Source: Toxonevra muliebris (taxonomy: Eukaryota; Arthropoda; Insecta; Diptera; Pallopteridae). From it: a DNA stretch of 64,000 nucleotides. Shown here in pieces: positions 12,406 through 25,380 of the stretch; position 1 is the first letter of the stretch, and every line of letters starts with the position of its first letter. The position numbers and the translations under genes were made by a program. The notes below the pieces were generated by a model. It was not told the DNA's origin and made no database searches. It saw only the letters and a list, made by a program, of their open reading frames with translations. The stretch lies in assembly GCA_963691655.1 (NCBI GenBank), contig OY829328.1:87486400-87550399 (forward strand), read 5' to 3'.

Positions 12406-12678
12406 CTGCATTAAATCCTCCGGGACCTTGACGCATGGGACCGCTGCCACCGCCCGGGCCACCACCGAAACCCATTTGCTGCTGCTGTGACATCATCATG
12501 TGCCGCCATTCCTGCTGCGAACCGATTGGCATACCATCCGGCGTCACTTGCACATTAGGCGGACGCTGCTGCGGTCCACCTGGGCCGCCCATGGGGCCAA
12601 CATAGGGGCCCATGGCTGAGCGCGGGCCGCCCGCACCGGAATGCATATACATTGAATGTTGCGGACGCATCATGGGGC
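12406..12678 (-). CDS. mam: Mastermind, internal exon (91-codon equivalent)
   Basis: A 273-base exon (visible residues about 1289-1380), phase 1 at both ends, so it could be skipped without loss of frame. The acceptor is TTTCTCTTTCGCGCAG and the donor GCAG|GTTAGA, weaker than the others. It encodes [17 protein letters not shown], then Pro/Gly-rich sequence with [20 protein letters not shown], a more complex segment that suggests a conserved patch. It lies between 72-bp (12679-12750) and 71-bp (12335-12405) introns. Confidence 0.9.
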
Positions 12679-12750
12679 CTGCGCGAAAGAGAAAGCAAAC
12701 GAAACAGATTTAAATTGTGTTTAAGCTTAACAGCTCATTCGAACACTTAC
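12679..12750 (-). other. mam: Short mam introns (three, 71-72 bp)
   Basis: Introns at 13939-14009 (71 bp), 12679-12750 (72 bp) and 12335-12405 (71 bp) all have GT-AG ends and are phase 1. Their near-identical size is close to the minimal intron class of flies and matches the predicted Rrp8 intron. The coordinates given are for the middle one. Confidence 0.9.
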
Positions 12751-13938
12751 CTGATGGTGGTATCGGTTGCTGCGTCATACGTCGCATAGCCGCTGCTTGC
12801 GCTGCATTATTCGGGAAACGTCCACCGCCTCCAACACTTCCGCCACCTATTCCTCCGCCGCCGCCAACATTAACACCACCGACGCCGCCACCACCCACTG
12901 TCTGTTGCATCATTTGCGCTTGCATGAGTTGTGCTTGTGTGGCTTTGTATTCGGGCGGTGGGGGGCGCGCGCTGCCCAAATGTTGTTGCTGCTGTTGCAT
13001 TGCTTGCTGTTGTGCTCGCATCATTTGCTGTTGTTGCAGGAATTTCGCTTGATTTATACTCATCGGTGGTACATTACCACCGCCAATACCGCCAACATTG
13101 GGTCCAACATTGCCACCGCCAACATTAGGGCCAACACCACCAGCACCCATCATCATAGCAGCAGCGGCCGCTGCAGAATTGGGGCCATTCGGATGCTGCA
13201 TGGCATTGGGTGGTATCATGCCACTCATGCCGCCTGCTGACGATACGCCACCAATGCCGCCCATTTGATTTGGAGGACCTACACCACCCATACCGGAGAT
13301 GCCACCCATACCGCCATTGGGACCCATACCACCGTTGGGACCCATGCCACCATTGGGGCCTAGGCCACTATTGGGACCTAGACCACCATTTGGACCGATA
13401 CCAACATTTGGACCGAGACCACCATTGGGACCGTGACCACCATTGGGACCAAGTCCACCATTTGGTCCCATACCGCCACCGCCAACACCACTACCAGGTA
13501 TTGGCCCATTACCGCCAACACCCATGGCATTCATAGCGGCAGCGGAATTCGGCCCAACTACAACATTTGGCCCGTGCGTATTGCCAACGCCAGGGCCACC
13601 GGGGCCTTGTTGTTGCTGCTGCTGCTGCTGGGGATTCATTAGGCCTACACCACCATTGGGACCATTGGGCACATTGCCGCTATTAGGTCCACTGCCACTA
13701 TTGGGACCGACATTAGCTGCCCCACTATTGGCGCCACCACCGCCAGCATTAGCTGCAGCAACTTGTGCCGCTGCGGCAGCTGCTGCGGCGGCGGCTGCTT
13801 GTGCTTGTGTTTGACGTTGTCGCAAGTTTGGTGGCACCTGCTGTTGCTGTTGCTGTGCTGCTTGTTGCTGCTGTTGTTGCTGGCTAAAGTTCATCGTTTG
13901 CGATTGAGACAAAGAGAAGCCGCCATCGGATGGAGGGC
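12751..13938 (-). CDS. mam: Mastermind, Gly/Asn/Gln-rich internal exon
   Basis: A 1,188-base exon (visible residues about 893-1289), phase 1 at both ends. The acceptor is TTTGTTTATTTTTAG before GCCCTCC and the donor is TCAG|GTAAGT. It begins [18 protein letters not shown], which matches fly Mastermind. Long Gln and Ala runs follow, then a tandem GPNGGx hexapeptide array (DNA 13305-13470, 18-bp unit). The exon ends with [37 protein letters not shown] and [12 protein letters not shown]. Such homopolymer-rich sequence is typical of the middle of Mastermind and varies in length between species. Reading the reverse strand gives Leu/Pro-rich false open frames. Confidence 0.93.
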
Positions 13939-14009
13939 CTAAAAATAAACAAACGAAATATAAATTATAAGTATCTTCAATTTCTGTTCATGAATGCATG
14001 CGTACTCAC

Positions 14010-14391
14010 CATTTGTATTATTAATATTTTGATTTGGTTGCTGCTGCTGCTGCTGTTGTGGGTGTGGATGTGCTTGATGTGTTTGTGGTCCATTATTGTT
14101 ACCGGGATGAGGTTGTTGTTGCTGCTGTTGCGGATGTTGTTGATTTTGTTGAGTATTTTGTTGTTGTGGCTGTCCATGCTGCTGTTGTTGTCCATGCTGT
14201 TGTTGTTGGCCATGCTGTTGTTGTGGCCCATGTTGTTGTTGTTGCCCATGTTGTTGTTGTTGCCCATGCTGTGGCTGTTGTTGCTGCTGCTGCTGCTGCT
14301 GTTGATGGTTGAAGAATACACCTTGCTGTGCTGCAACAGAAACATTGCTCTTCATATCACCGCTAAGATGCAAATGTTGTCCAGCCGAAAC
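14010..14391 (-). CDS. mam: Mastermind, exon after the 35-kb intron
   Basis: A 382-base exon (visible residues 766-892 plus one base), entered in phase 0 after CAACAACAG and left in phase 1 at AATG|GTGAGT. It starts [20 protein letters not shown] and continues [10 protein letters not shown], then a Gln/His array with a repeating HGQQQQ unit (DNA about 14160-14300), and ends NQNINNTNG. Phase agrees with both neighbouring exons. The open frame runs on upstream to 14532, but that part belongs to the intron: it lies beyond a good acceptor and is not Mastermind-like. Confidence 0.9.
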
Positions 14392-15804
14392 CTGTTGTTG
14401 ATAGAATAGCAAAAGAGATGTATTAAACTCAAGTGAACTCAACAGTTGGGATCTTGCATTGAACAGTTCATTTGTGGCCAGATATAATAATTCAGGGAGG
14501 TATATGTGGCGTATGAGTAACATTTTAGGCACAACCTCAATTAAAGCTCCACTGATGTGGAAGATCGAGCAATGACTCTTCAGTAAAGTAAAAAGTGATT
14601 ATTCTTCAAGTTAAGTTTGATGCCTATCAACATAGGTAAGTAGGATTCAGTCATTCAAACAAATTCAACTCTGAAATCTACAATTACACTTTCGATATTT
14701 AAAGATTTCAGAGACTCAAATTGGCTAAAATATTTTACCACTTCACTTGTTTCAGCTTTTTTTCTGATCGGCTGTCGGGCGCTCGGTGTTGGAACACGAT
14801 CTAAGTTAGAATACATGTTCCCCTACTTAGTAATAAAACAAACAATAAAAATGCCTGCCAAGTTTCATCTACAGATATGGGCTATATGTTTTTAAGTAGC
14901 ACCTACAACAAAAACACATGGAATGCTGCCAGCAACACTCTTTAAGTGTAAAATGAAATAGTTGCAAATATGTAAAAACTAACAATTTTATTGGTTTTTA
15001 TTGTTTGCTTGCTTGCTTGGTTGGTTGCAACAAATACTGAATATCATTTGCTAATCTTGTTATTGTTTTGCTGCTTTGTTGTTGTTGTTGTTATTATTGT
15101 TTTTGACTTGAATTTATTTTGTTATTGTTAGTACAGTTGCAGTTTTTATACATTTACGTTTTGGTTTTGATACTTTGCATACACACTCGTCGTACACTTT
15201 TGTTATTATTAACAATTGAGTAAAAAGTGTGAAAACTTTTTCTGACTTTGTTTTTGGTTTCTTCTATTTTGCAATATTTAGAACAATGACCCATAAAAAT
15301 CATAGTCAGAACAGCAAACAACAAATGTAGTCGCAAAAGTAGACAAAAACTGCAAAGATGGAAAGAAAAATGTTTATAAAATTGAGTGAATTTTTGACAT
15401 GTGTAATTTTAATGAAGGTGGGAAGAATTCAAAGCTCCAACCTTTACCATTTGCTAGAGCTTAAAAAAGTGACAAGGCAAATAAACTTTTAGAAAGTTTT
15501 TATTAGATGACAGCCTGCGATGAGTTCAATGGAAAAATAGGAAGAGTCAAAATCTATTTTATTTTATTGTTTGTTTATTAATCTTAAACGAAGATGCAAT
15601 GCATTTTGAATTCACAGCTCTATAAATCCCAAGCATTTGTGAAGGTTACAAGTGGCAGAGTAGATGAATAAGTTGTCAGTAATAAAGTGAAAAATCACAA
15701 AACAAAATTTGAACGATTGTTTTTCGATTCCGGGAGACTATATTATATCCAATTTAAATTCATAAATCATTTTATTTAATTGAAAAAGTGTAAGAATTGT
15801 GAGA

Positions 15805-16400
15805 TTGTATTCGGAATAGTTGAATTGAATTCGGAAAGCGTGGCTTCAAATTCGAAACAGTTAAAATAAAGATAGCAGTGAAAATTTAAATTTGTGGTTA
15901 TTAAATTGAATTTCAAAATTGTCAATTTTATTTCGGAAAGCTGTAAGTAGAGTTCGGAGCTTTAGAATTTAATTCCGAAAGCGTCTATTTGGATTTAGAA
16001 TAAGCATATTATGCACAGAAACTATCAATGTGAATTCAGAAGGCTTTGTTTTAAATTCGGAGTAGCCAAATTTAACTCCGAAAGTTTTAAAATTCAATTA
16101 GGAGTAGTTACAATGAGCTTTTTTAAATATAAAAACGCGTTAATTCGAGTTCGGAGTAATAAAATTTGAACTCCGAAAGCATAAATTGCTGTATTAAAAA
16201 TATTGGAAAATTTGCTTCAAATTTCGACTACTCCTACTATTTGAACCAAATTCAATTCTGAAAGCGTAAATTTGAAATAGTCATTGAATTGAAGACTGAA
16301 AATATAAGTTTTAATACAGAACTCTTGGCTTGACGAAAACAAAAAACCTCGAACTGAATTCGGAATACTCACAATGCATTCAAAGGCGTAAATTTCGAAA
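15805..16400. repeat. Diverged tandem array, unit about 41 bp (array 1)
   Basis: Blocks resembling AATTCGGAGTAGTCAAATT alternate with blocks resembling GAATTCCGAAAGCGTAAATT. Examples lie at about 15815-15845, 16055-16085, 16145-16180 and 16250-16290. Units are strongly diverged and some are truncated, so this looks like an old satellite-type array. No coding is implied. Confidence 0.6.
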
Positions 16401-16489
16401 TCAGAAACAACCCCACTGACTTCAAAAAGCAAAGCAAGAAAAACATGTGAATGCAATCAATTAAATTTCAACACTTCTACTAAAATTCA

Positions 16490-16975
16490 TTACGCGTGGC
16501 TAACTCTCGTATCTATACAGTTTTTCGCTATAGTATACTGTTTTTTAGGCTCCAAAACCGCATACCGCCGCTTTTTTCACAAAAATACCGCGTTTATACT
16601 AAGAAAAATATACAATGATTGAATTTTTTAACTCTTCGAAATTAAAATTTATAAATCGCAATGCAAGACGTCAGAGAGAAAAATGGTAAAACGTTGCGAG
16701 TATAAATACATGTAAACGGCTAAATGCAACTTGAAATATCCATGCGTTGATTTCTATAAATACCTCTTAACAAAGCCGGAATCGCTTCGTAAAACTAAAA
16801 TGGAGAACTTAGACCATTCATGAATAATTTACTTTCCTCGTTAATTTTCATTGAATAAAACTGATACCGCGAAATATACAGTTTTTTTTTTCAAATCGAT
16901 TTACTGTTTTTTAAAAAATGTTGGTAGAAATATACAGTTTTTAGTCCGAAAAAAGATACGAGCGTTACGCATGAC
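16490..16975. repeat. Region bounded by imperfect inverted repeats
   Basis: The left end GCGTGGCTAACTCTCGTATC (16493-16512) pairs with GATACGAGCGTTACGC on the right (16955-16970), apart from a 4-base insertion and one substitution. The inside has recurring TATACAGTTTTT blocks and no coding. This may be a decayed non-autonomous element; no target duplication is obvious. Confidence 0.35.
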
Positions 16976-18399
16976 GTATCCAACACAATTTTACCCGCCA
17001 CTATAAGTTCCTATGTACACACACATCTTTTTCAAAACTCATTTTCTAATTTTCACACAAAACACACACATACACAAATCTTTGCGATGTCCTCGTTGTC
17101 GCCGTTAAATTGATGTATGGCCAAAAGCGCTACAACAACAACGGCAAAAACAAAAAAAAAAAAAAAAAAAACAGAAAAAAAACGAAATAGCAGCAACAAC
17201 AACGAGAGTGAAAAAAACGTAACTTCAACACAGCACAACAGCATAGTAAACTTTTGCTATTTACTTATTATGCTACGCTTTTACATTTATTACTCGTACA
17301 TACATACAACGAACTAGGGTTGCCATTTAACCTGCATGCCAGTCAGTCAGTGTTTTATGCAATGCGCGTGAAAACAATGCCATTATAACTACTGCATACT
17401 ACTACTTTTTCATTTTCCTTTACTTTGCTACTTGTTTTTTGCTACTACTTTCTTTTTCTACCACTTTTCCACCATTCCACTTCATCATCTATATGAAATT
17501 TGCAATTTATTTGTTATTTTAATGCGTATTTTCACTTTTTATGGATTGCACATTGGCATTGCAAATACACAAACGCACACACGCATACACACACACACAT
17601 ACCCTTTTTGACGTTGTCGTTTTTTACGTATATGCTTGTGTTTGTTTTTGTTTGTTGTGATATTTGTCGTAATCACAAGCTGAACACATAAATCTTACTC
17701 GCACTCTTAATATATAACATACATACATGCATACATATAAACACATTTATACACACAAACTCACATACGCACATACATATGTATAAGTTGGTGTATGCAT
17801 GTAGTTCCACTGTGTCTCCCTTTTTCTTCGTGCTTTCACATTCACCAAAATATTCACTCCATTTTCAAAATGAGTAATTTTTGTTGGGATTTTTTCTTTC
17901 CGGTTTTGGTTTTTTTTTTGTTTTTTTTTTTTTTTCTTGCCGATTAAAGAGGAAATGTATGTGCGCTGTCACTGAGTATGGCAGTAATGCCAGGCAAGAG
18001 TCGTAAGTAATACCTTTTCTTCACTAATATTCCTCTAAGTATTGATTTCAAGTATGAGGAATTGAAATTTTTATTAAATTTCTTAAATTGATTCAGTAAA
18101 AGTTTAGGCTTTTTAAATTTACCTAATTAATTTTTATAGAGAAATGATTATGGAATCTAAAGAGATCGTTTTTGGTAGATGGATAATAACAAATTGTAGA
18201 TACAAATCTTTCAGTTATTTAATTAATGTTTACTCTTAGAGAGGCTATAAAAGTGTATAGAAGCGGCATTTTTGTTTCAAAGCTTGCCACAGTTTCTCAT
18301 CAGTAGATTCCTTTTTACTGACTTTGACTACTCCGACACAAAACTGTATTGAATTTGAATCCTTAACTCCAATTCCAAAGCATTTACAATGACAGTAGT

Positions 18400-18995
18400 A
18401 GATTATTAGATTAGTAGTAGTTGGAAACTGTATTTGGGCGATAGAATTTCTGTCGATTCCGGAAGTCAATGCTAATTCAAAAATTCTCAATATTAATTCA
18501 ATTCGTAGTAGTTAAATTTAATACCGAGTAGTTGAAATGAATTCAGGAAACAACAATTTGAATCAGAAAGCAAAAGTTTAACTGATGTGTAGTTAACTTG
18601 CATTCTGAAAGTCTCAATTTATATTTAGAATAGTCATATGAAATTCTCTGATTTCAATTCGGAATTGTCAAATTAAAATCAGAAAGCAGTATTCCGAATA
18701 GTCAAACAAACCGAATCGATTTTTTTAAAAATAGATTTGAATTCGGAGTAACCAAACTGAACTCTGAAAGCATAAATTTGAATTCAGAATAGTCAAATAC
18801 AATTCCAAAAGCGTCAATTTGAAGTTTTTGAATATCAAACTGAATTCTGAAAGCATAGATAAAAATTCGGAGTTCTCAAGTTCAATTAAAAAAGCAGTAA
18901 CTCGAATTCGAAATAATTCAATTCAATTCCGGATGCAACAATTTTAATTTGGAGTAGTCAAATTCAGTTCCCCAAACGTCAATTCGTTTTTAAAA
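18400..18995. repeat. Diverged tandem array, unit 41 bp (array 2)
   Basis: This is the same unit as the array at 15.8-16.4 kb. Between 18737 and 18985, six successive units of about 41 bp can be laid out. They start AATTCGGAGTAACC, AATTCAGAATAGTC, AAGTTTTTGAATATC, AATTCGGAGTTCTC, AATTCGAAATAATT and AATTTGGAGTAGTC. Each unit carries a CAAATT core and an AATTCCGAAAGC-like half. Confidence 0.7.
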
Positions 18996-20404
18996 GTATT
19001 TTCAATGAATAATATAAACTCCATCGCATTAAATACGACTTTAAATTAAACTGAAGTAGAGAAGAAAATTCAGAAGCTATATTTTAATAGCTAACTAACA
19101 AAAAAAAAAGGCATAAATCCAAAGGATAATAATTTAACTATATCCTTTCCTTTGTAAATCAATATTGCTGTTGCTGCTACTGCTACTTTTCTAATCTTAT
19201 ATATCACATAAAAAAGGTAAAAAAAGAAAGCAAACAAAATAGTGGAGCTGAGCAAAGGTATCAGTTTTAGCTTTAAGAAAGAGAAAGTAGCAGCAAACAA
19301 ATCGTATTTGACAAGCGTAAATCCAATAGGGAACATAAAATAATATAAACGAGTATGAATAGAGCTATTCAAGTATCTATGAGTTCAGAGGAATAAAACA
19401 TGCAAAAATGCTAATTTATGATGCTAAAAAAAAAGGAGGGGAAGGGGGAAAAGACATTCACAAAAAAAAAAATATGAAAAAAGGTAGTTATAATTTTTAT
19501 TAAACATATAGTTTAAAGAGAATACTAAAAACAATTAATATTTACAATTAAAATTGCGTATACGCCACGCTATCTCATCAAGAGAAATGTATTCGCATTG
19601 CGGTGCTCTCGAGGTATTAAGGAAAATCAAAGTACTTCAAATTGAATTCCATTTTATTGGACACTTTCGTTTTATATTTAAAAAAAAAAACTTATTTATT
19701 GCTTTTAAATATTCATTCACAAAAACGAAAATCTCAAATTTTCAATAATATTGTAAATAAGTATGCATTCAATTGCCACACAAATATCTACTGCCTACAT
19801 ACAATTTAAGCATTATATTAAAAACATTCGCTAGCAACAATAGCTAAAACAATAGTAACTACAATAACAACAACAAGAGAAACAGTCGAGGGAACCACTT
19901 AAAATAATTGAAAAACTTACAGTAGCAACAGAAATAGCAGTGAAAAGTAACAACAGCAATGAAAAGAAGTAGCAATAGCAGCAAACAAGTGAGTGAAACT
20001 TGTATGCATATAAATGTGAAGCGAGCGAGCGTCGAAAAGTGTGAGCAATAACAAAGTCTACTACTATTTTTTGCGCCCCTTGGCAATATTTTTTGTATAT
20101 ATACTACATATGTAAGTAAATAGTATAAACAACGCGTAAATTTTAATATACAGTGTTGCTATGCAGTGGCAAAGGCGGCGGCACTTTTTCTTTCGATTTA
20201 GTTTAACGTGTGTGCATAATGTGTAAATGTGAATATAAACACACCGACTGACAATTTTGTTCTTAAACGAATTTGCTATTCGTTTTTGGAACGAACTTTA
20301 TAAAATTTGCTTCCAAATCTTAAGCGAATTTATAGATTTATTGCGTTGTTGAATAAAAATATTTCTAAACTGTTTAAACATCTAAAAACATGCTTTAAAT
20401 TGTA

Positions 20405-23400
20405 TTAGGATAAGCCTGAAAGTATGCTAGATATTCAAAAATTAAGGAATAAAATGAATATGAATAACTAAAAATTAAAAATTAAAGTCAAATTCAAAAA
20501 AAGATTCAACAAACAAAGCACCTAAAAGTATGTTATTGATAACGAAAACTGTATGCTTATACTTGTATTGTAGTATAGCAACCTTTGATTGTATATGAAA
20601 TGTAAATATTTAACATCATTTAATATTAAATCTACTTGCTTGCCGTTATGTTTACATTCCTTTTTGAAAATATTTAACTATGTATGCATGAGTATGTACA
20701 CATATTCCGCCTAAAATTATGCCATATATTTAAAAACATATATACACCTAAATATGTTTTTATTTAAAAAAAAAAGTTTGCTCAACTGTTTTGTAGTAGA
20801 TGTATATCATAAATGCAAAAAACTAGTTCCAAATGATAACGATTTACTTTGATATTTATAACATCATTTGAAAGCATTAAACAATACAGTCTAAAATTAT
20901 GCAATAGGAAATTTTGCATAGAATTTAGACAATTACAAATAAATACAAAATATTAGAGCGAAAGTATTTTCGATTCTTTAATAAGTATGCAACTTTAAAA
21001 ATATCACAAGCAGCATTTAAATATTTCAAAAAAATAATTTATTATCAAAATGCCTAAAATTATGCTACCATACAATTTGCGCGAATTTCAAATTCAATAA
21101 AAAATCATTCAAATTGCTATGTTCCATAGGGTTAAGAACTAGGTCAAACGCAACTAACCATTAAATTCTTAGAGAGTTATAATTTTATTTTCTATATAGC
21201 ATTAATTTTATGATTAATCGTTGTGGCTCTAGATACATATTCGTTTCTCTACACTCTACCCAATTCTTTACATTACGAATAATAGTCAAAGCTGTCTGCT
21301 CAAATTCGCTAAGAATTGCGTAGATAATTATTCACTTTTGTTGCTGCTAGCGCTGAGTTGCAATAATAAATATTTTATATTTTGTTGTTGTTGCTGTTTT
21401 TTTTTTAATAAAGAAATTAATAACTCAAAGTGAGATGACAAGATGTCAAATATGCTGCATGCTATTCTTTGGCAAAACTATTATTTGTAATGATTTATGA
21501 TTAATATAAATATTTACAAATAAAATTCTTTATGTATTTTTATAGTTTATGTCAAATTGGATACATAAATCAATTAGTAATAATAATAATTTTTTCAAAG
21601 AGTAGATAGATATCAGTGTACGAAAAATAGTGAGTGAGCTTTGATTGATGGTATAAAAAAATGAGAAGAAATTAATTAAAGTAACTGTATTTTAGAGTTT
21701 AAATGCTTATTTTAGCCTAAAACTTAACATATTTTTAGGCAGTTTCAAAAAGAATTTAATTTTTATTTGACCTTTTCTTAAAATTTATGAATTTAAAATA
21801 CCAAACTATTTACAATATTGTATCCCAGTTTGAAGCCAGACTGAGTCTTGGCATACTTTTAGGTTACTTTAAAAAATGTTTCAATAATTGAGTATGAACT
21901 TTGCAATTGTTTTATTAAAATAAAAACCTAAACTTCTCTGTTATTAAAACAAAAACAAAGCCATCAAAATATATAAATATTTTAGTCTGAATCCCTTCTG
22001 CTTATTTATAATTATAAGACTTAAGCATACCTTTCCAGCTATTTTGGAAATATTGGAATGAAAAATCTTTCTTTTATCTTTCAACTTCTTATTAACGTTT
22101 TCTTAAATAATATTTACCGAAACTCTTCAATTTCTAATAAACACCAACGAATGAAAAACTTAATTTCGCATAAAATACGCTTATAATAATAATAATCATT
22201 TTAAGAACGCCTAAAAGCAGACACCACCACTCCAACACTACACTTAGAGGCGAACCAATTTCAATGATTATGTTTATTAAGCGTTAAATGCAAATGTAGC
22301 TTAAAAATTATTGGTATTTTCTACACCCGCCCTTAATATGTATAACAACCGTCAAATCGCCAATAGTTAATTTAATATTATAATAATATTCAGTCGAAAG
22401 GAAAGACAGAAGATAAAAGAAGACAAAAAAGAAGAAGACGCTCATCTACTATACTTCAGCGTTTTTCTCTCTTGCGTCACCTCCTACTGATTTGCGCTGT
22501 GTTGCTTTGTGCAAAAAGACAAAGTGTCAAAAAAGGAAGAAAAGAATCCAAGGAAAAATTATTCAAATATACAACGACATAAAAATGAACACAAAATACA
22601 AGAACAACTAAACAACAACAAAATAGTAACCTCTCAATAATGAAGCCAACTAAAGCTAAGCAGCAACAGCATACGGGTATCGGTAATTGCGGATAACAAG
22701 AAAGGCGCTGAGAGAATAAGTGTGGGAGGGAGAGAGAGAGAGAGAGAGAGAGAAGTATTTCCCTCCTAACAAAGTCACTGGTATTAAATAACTTAAATAA
22801 ATTCTGTTTTTTTTATATTTTTTTCTTCTTTCAACTCGCACACACACACACACTTTTTGAAATTGAGAAAGCAGGAAGACAAAAGAGGAGTACAGGAGAG
22901 AGAGTTTAGTTGAAATTGAATGAATGCGAATTGTATATGAATATCATCGAAGTGTATTCGAATCTATATTGAATATATTGCTGAGTGTTCTCTGACTATT
23001 TCGCTTTGATATTCATTCATTTTACTGTATGTACGAACGTTCGTACCTATATTCTGGGTACTTCTTTTATTTCGTAGGATTTCAAGTTCTTCTGGTGCTA
23101 ACGAATTTAATTTTCTTTCTTTTTTGTTTGACTTCTTTTTGGTGCATTCTTATTTTTTTTTTTGTTTTGTAATAAGTGTGGAAAAAATTAAAGTTTTAAT
23201 TGGGCAAATAATTGGATTAGGTTTTAGAAGTGCAAAATTCTATTTCTCTTTTAAAAGACTGTAATCACTTTTGAAATATTTAGCTTAAAATTTTGTGGGT
23301 GTGCCGAAATTTGCTTTTTAAATCTTATTTACAGTTTTTTTTTAGATTCAGCTAACAAATTAAATTTTTTAAAAAATAATTTCAGGTATTTAAAATAATT

Positions 23401-23625
23401 TATTTAAATTAAATTTCTGTAGTAGGTAAATGCAAACGATGTACACTGAAGTTTACAGTATGGACTTCAAAACGTTGCATTCAGTGGCCTCTATTGGTAT
23501 CAAAATAAAGTTTTAGTCAAAACAGCTAATATAATATTTAAAATATTTCTTTCAAATTGATTATTTTTAAACTCAGAAAAAGTCAGCAAATTTTAAATTA
23601 AAATTAACAGCATACTTTTAGGCAA
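20405..23625. repeat. Cluster of a dispersed 14-bp motif GCCTAAAATTATGC
   Basis: Exact copies lie at 20709-20722 and 21052-21065, with a third outside the cluster at 39586-39599. Near copies: GTCTAAAATTATGC (20889), GCCTGAAAGTATGC (20414) and CCTAAAAGTATGT (20521). Reverse-oriented near copies: GCATACTTTTAGG (21851) and GCATACTTTTAGGC (23610). The bases around the motif differ between copies, so only the motif is shared. Its function is unknown. Confidence 0.6.
22731..22753. repeat. GA microsatellite
   Basis: About eleven uninterrupted GA units in the large mam intron, near a short CA run at 22841-22852. Confidence 0.9.
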
Positions 23626-25071
23626 ACAAATTATTAATATAATTTTTTAAATGCATTTCTCATTAGAGTAAATTCATTTATCATATTTTGGATGCAGTTG
23701 CTTTGACCAACTACAATTACAATTTAGCCATAGCTGCTCTATGGGGATTTGAGTACGATAGCAAAAACTATTCATACTACCACTACTATTTATTATAAAT
23801 TACTAACTATGTAGATATGTATTTTTGTATGTGTGTGAGTGTATCGATGATCATAAATTATACTTGCAATAATTATAAATTAAATTTTGTTGAATGTGTC
23901 AAATGGGTAGAACGCGACCGAGCAGGAGTGTGAGAGCAGAAAGATAAAGAGAATCAGAGTATGAGTAAACGAATGAGAGAGGATATGTATAAGTATGTGT
24001 GTATAGATGTGTGCAAGCAGCTGCATAAAATACAGTGCCAAATACATGCAAACGTGGACATTCATTGGCAGTAGTTAGTAATAATGTTGTTGTTGTTATT
24101 GCTGATGATGATAATGTTGGCGATGATAATTATGTTGCTACTGAAAGTGATATGAGTGGCGAGTGGCGGCGATGGTAGTGGTGGCAGTGAATTGTTCTAG
24201 TGGAAATTGGCTGACTGTGTTGTTAATTTAAACACTTTTCTGTTCAAGTTGAGGGTGTATGCAAGTAGCTGTTGTTACATATATGAACATATGAAAACTC
24301 TATGTATGCATGTGTGTGTGTGTGGATGCATAAGTATTTACTACTATTGTATTGTGTTGCCTCCGCTTTAGTTGTTGTTGGGAATAGCATCATCATTTTG
24401 TATTTATACATGTGTGTTTGCATACATATATACAAATATATATGCATATGGGTATGCATGTGTGGTTTTTTGGAAAATATATTATTGTGTTGTAGCTGCT
24501 GCTGCTACTACTACATACTCTGTATACATACATACTAAATTTATTAATATTATAATGGCTTTAAATGGACTGTCGAAATTTATGGTTATACCGTTGGCAT
24601 TTTAATGCATTCGATTACAACGAAAAGGAATTGCAAAGGTGTGTGTAGTGTGAGCGATCTACATCCAAATACTTACACAATGTAACCTTTCCTTTATGCA
24701 TAAGTTCAGCATAACTACAGATGTGACATATGTAAGTTTATACATACAGACATATCTACATACATACTTTGTATATATAAATATTAAATGGTGTTATTAA
24801 AATTTAATTTTTAATACCTTAAAGTTTGAGCTTTTCACTTCACAAACTTTTTGCATTTAATTTTAAACGCTTTTACTGCCTAGGATAAGTTTTCTTTTAT
24901 CAATAAATCATTCATTTTCAATACTCCAATGATTTTTAATAGTAATCGAGCTTGATAGCATAAATTTATTTTTATAGGAATCCACCGGTAGTGCCAATTA
25001 TTTTTTACTGCTGAAGAACAAAATAAAGTTATTTAATTTCAAATTCTTCGAAATGTTTAAAAACAATTGAA

Positions 25072-25380
25072 CATGAATTGAATATGAATTGAACATGAAT
25101 TGAATATGAAATGAATATGAATTGAATATGAATTGAATATGAATTGAATATGAATTGAATATGAATTGAATATGAATTGAATATGAATTGAATATGAATT
25201 GAATATGAATTGAATATGAATTGAATATGAATTGAATATGAATTGAATATGAATTGAATATGAATTGAATATGAATTGAATATGAATTGAATATGAATTG
25301 AATATGAATTGAATATGAATTGAATGTGAATTGAATATGAATTGAATATGAATTGAATATGAGTTGAATATGAATTTGAG
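25072..25380. repeat. 11-bp minisatellite (unit TTGAATATGAA)
   Basis: About 28 head-to-tail copies of TTGAATATGAA with very few substitutions (ACATGAA, ATGTGAA and ATGAGTT variants near the edges), followed by looser copies to about 25412. The near-identity of the copies suggests recent expansion. Because 11 is not a multiple of three and the unit has no stop on the - strand, the array makes a 136-codon open frame there; I do not regard that as a gene. Confidence 0.95.

Noticed and set aside
11866..14409. Many + strand open frames rich in Leu, Cys, Pro, Val or His over the mam exons
   Set aside because: They are shadows of CAG/CAA-type Gln repeats and Gly/Pro runs read on the wrong strand or frame.
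25072..25380. CRISPR-like array
   Set aside because: The repeat units are contiguous 11-mers without spacers, and the genome is eukaryotic.
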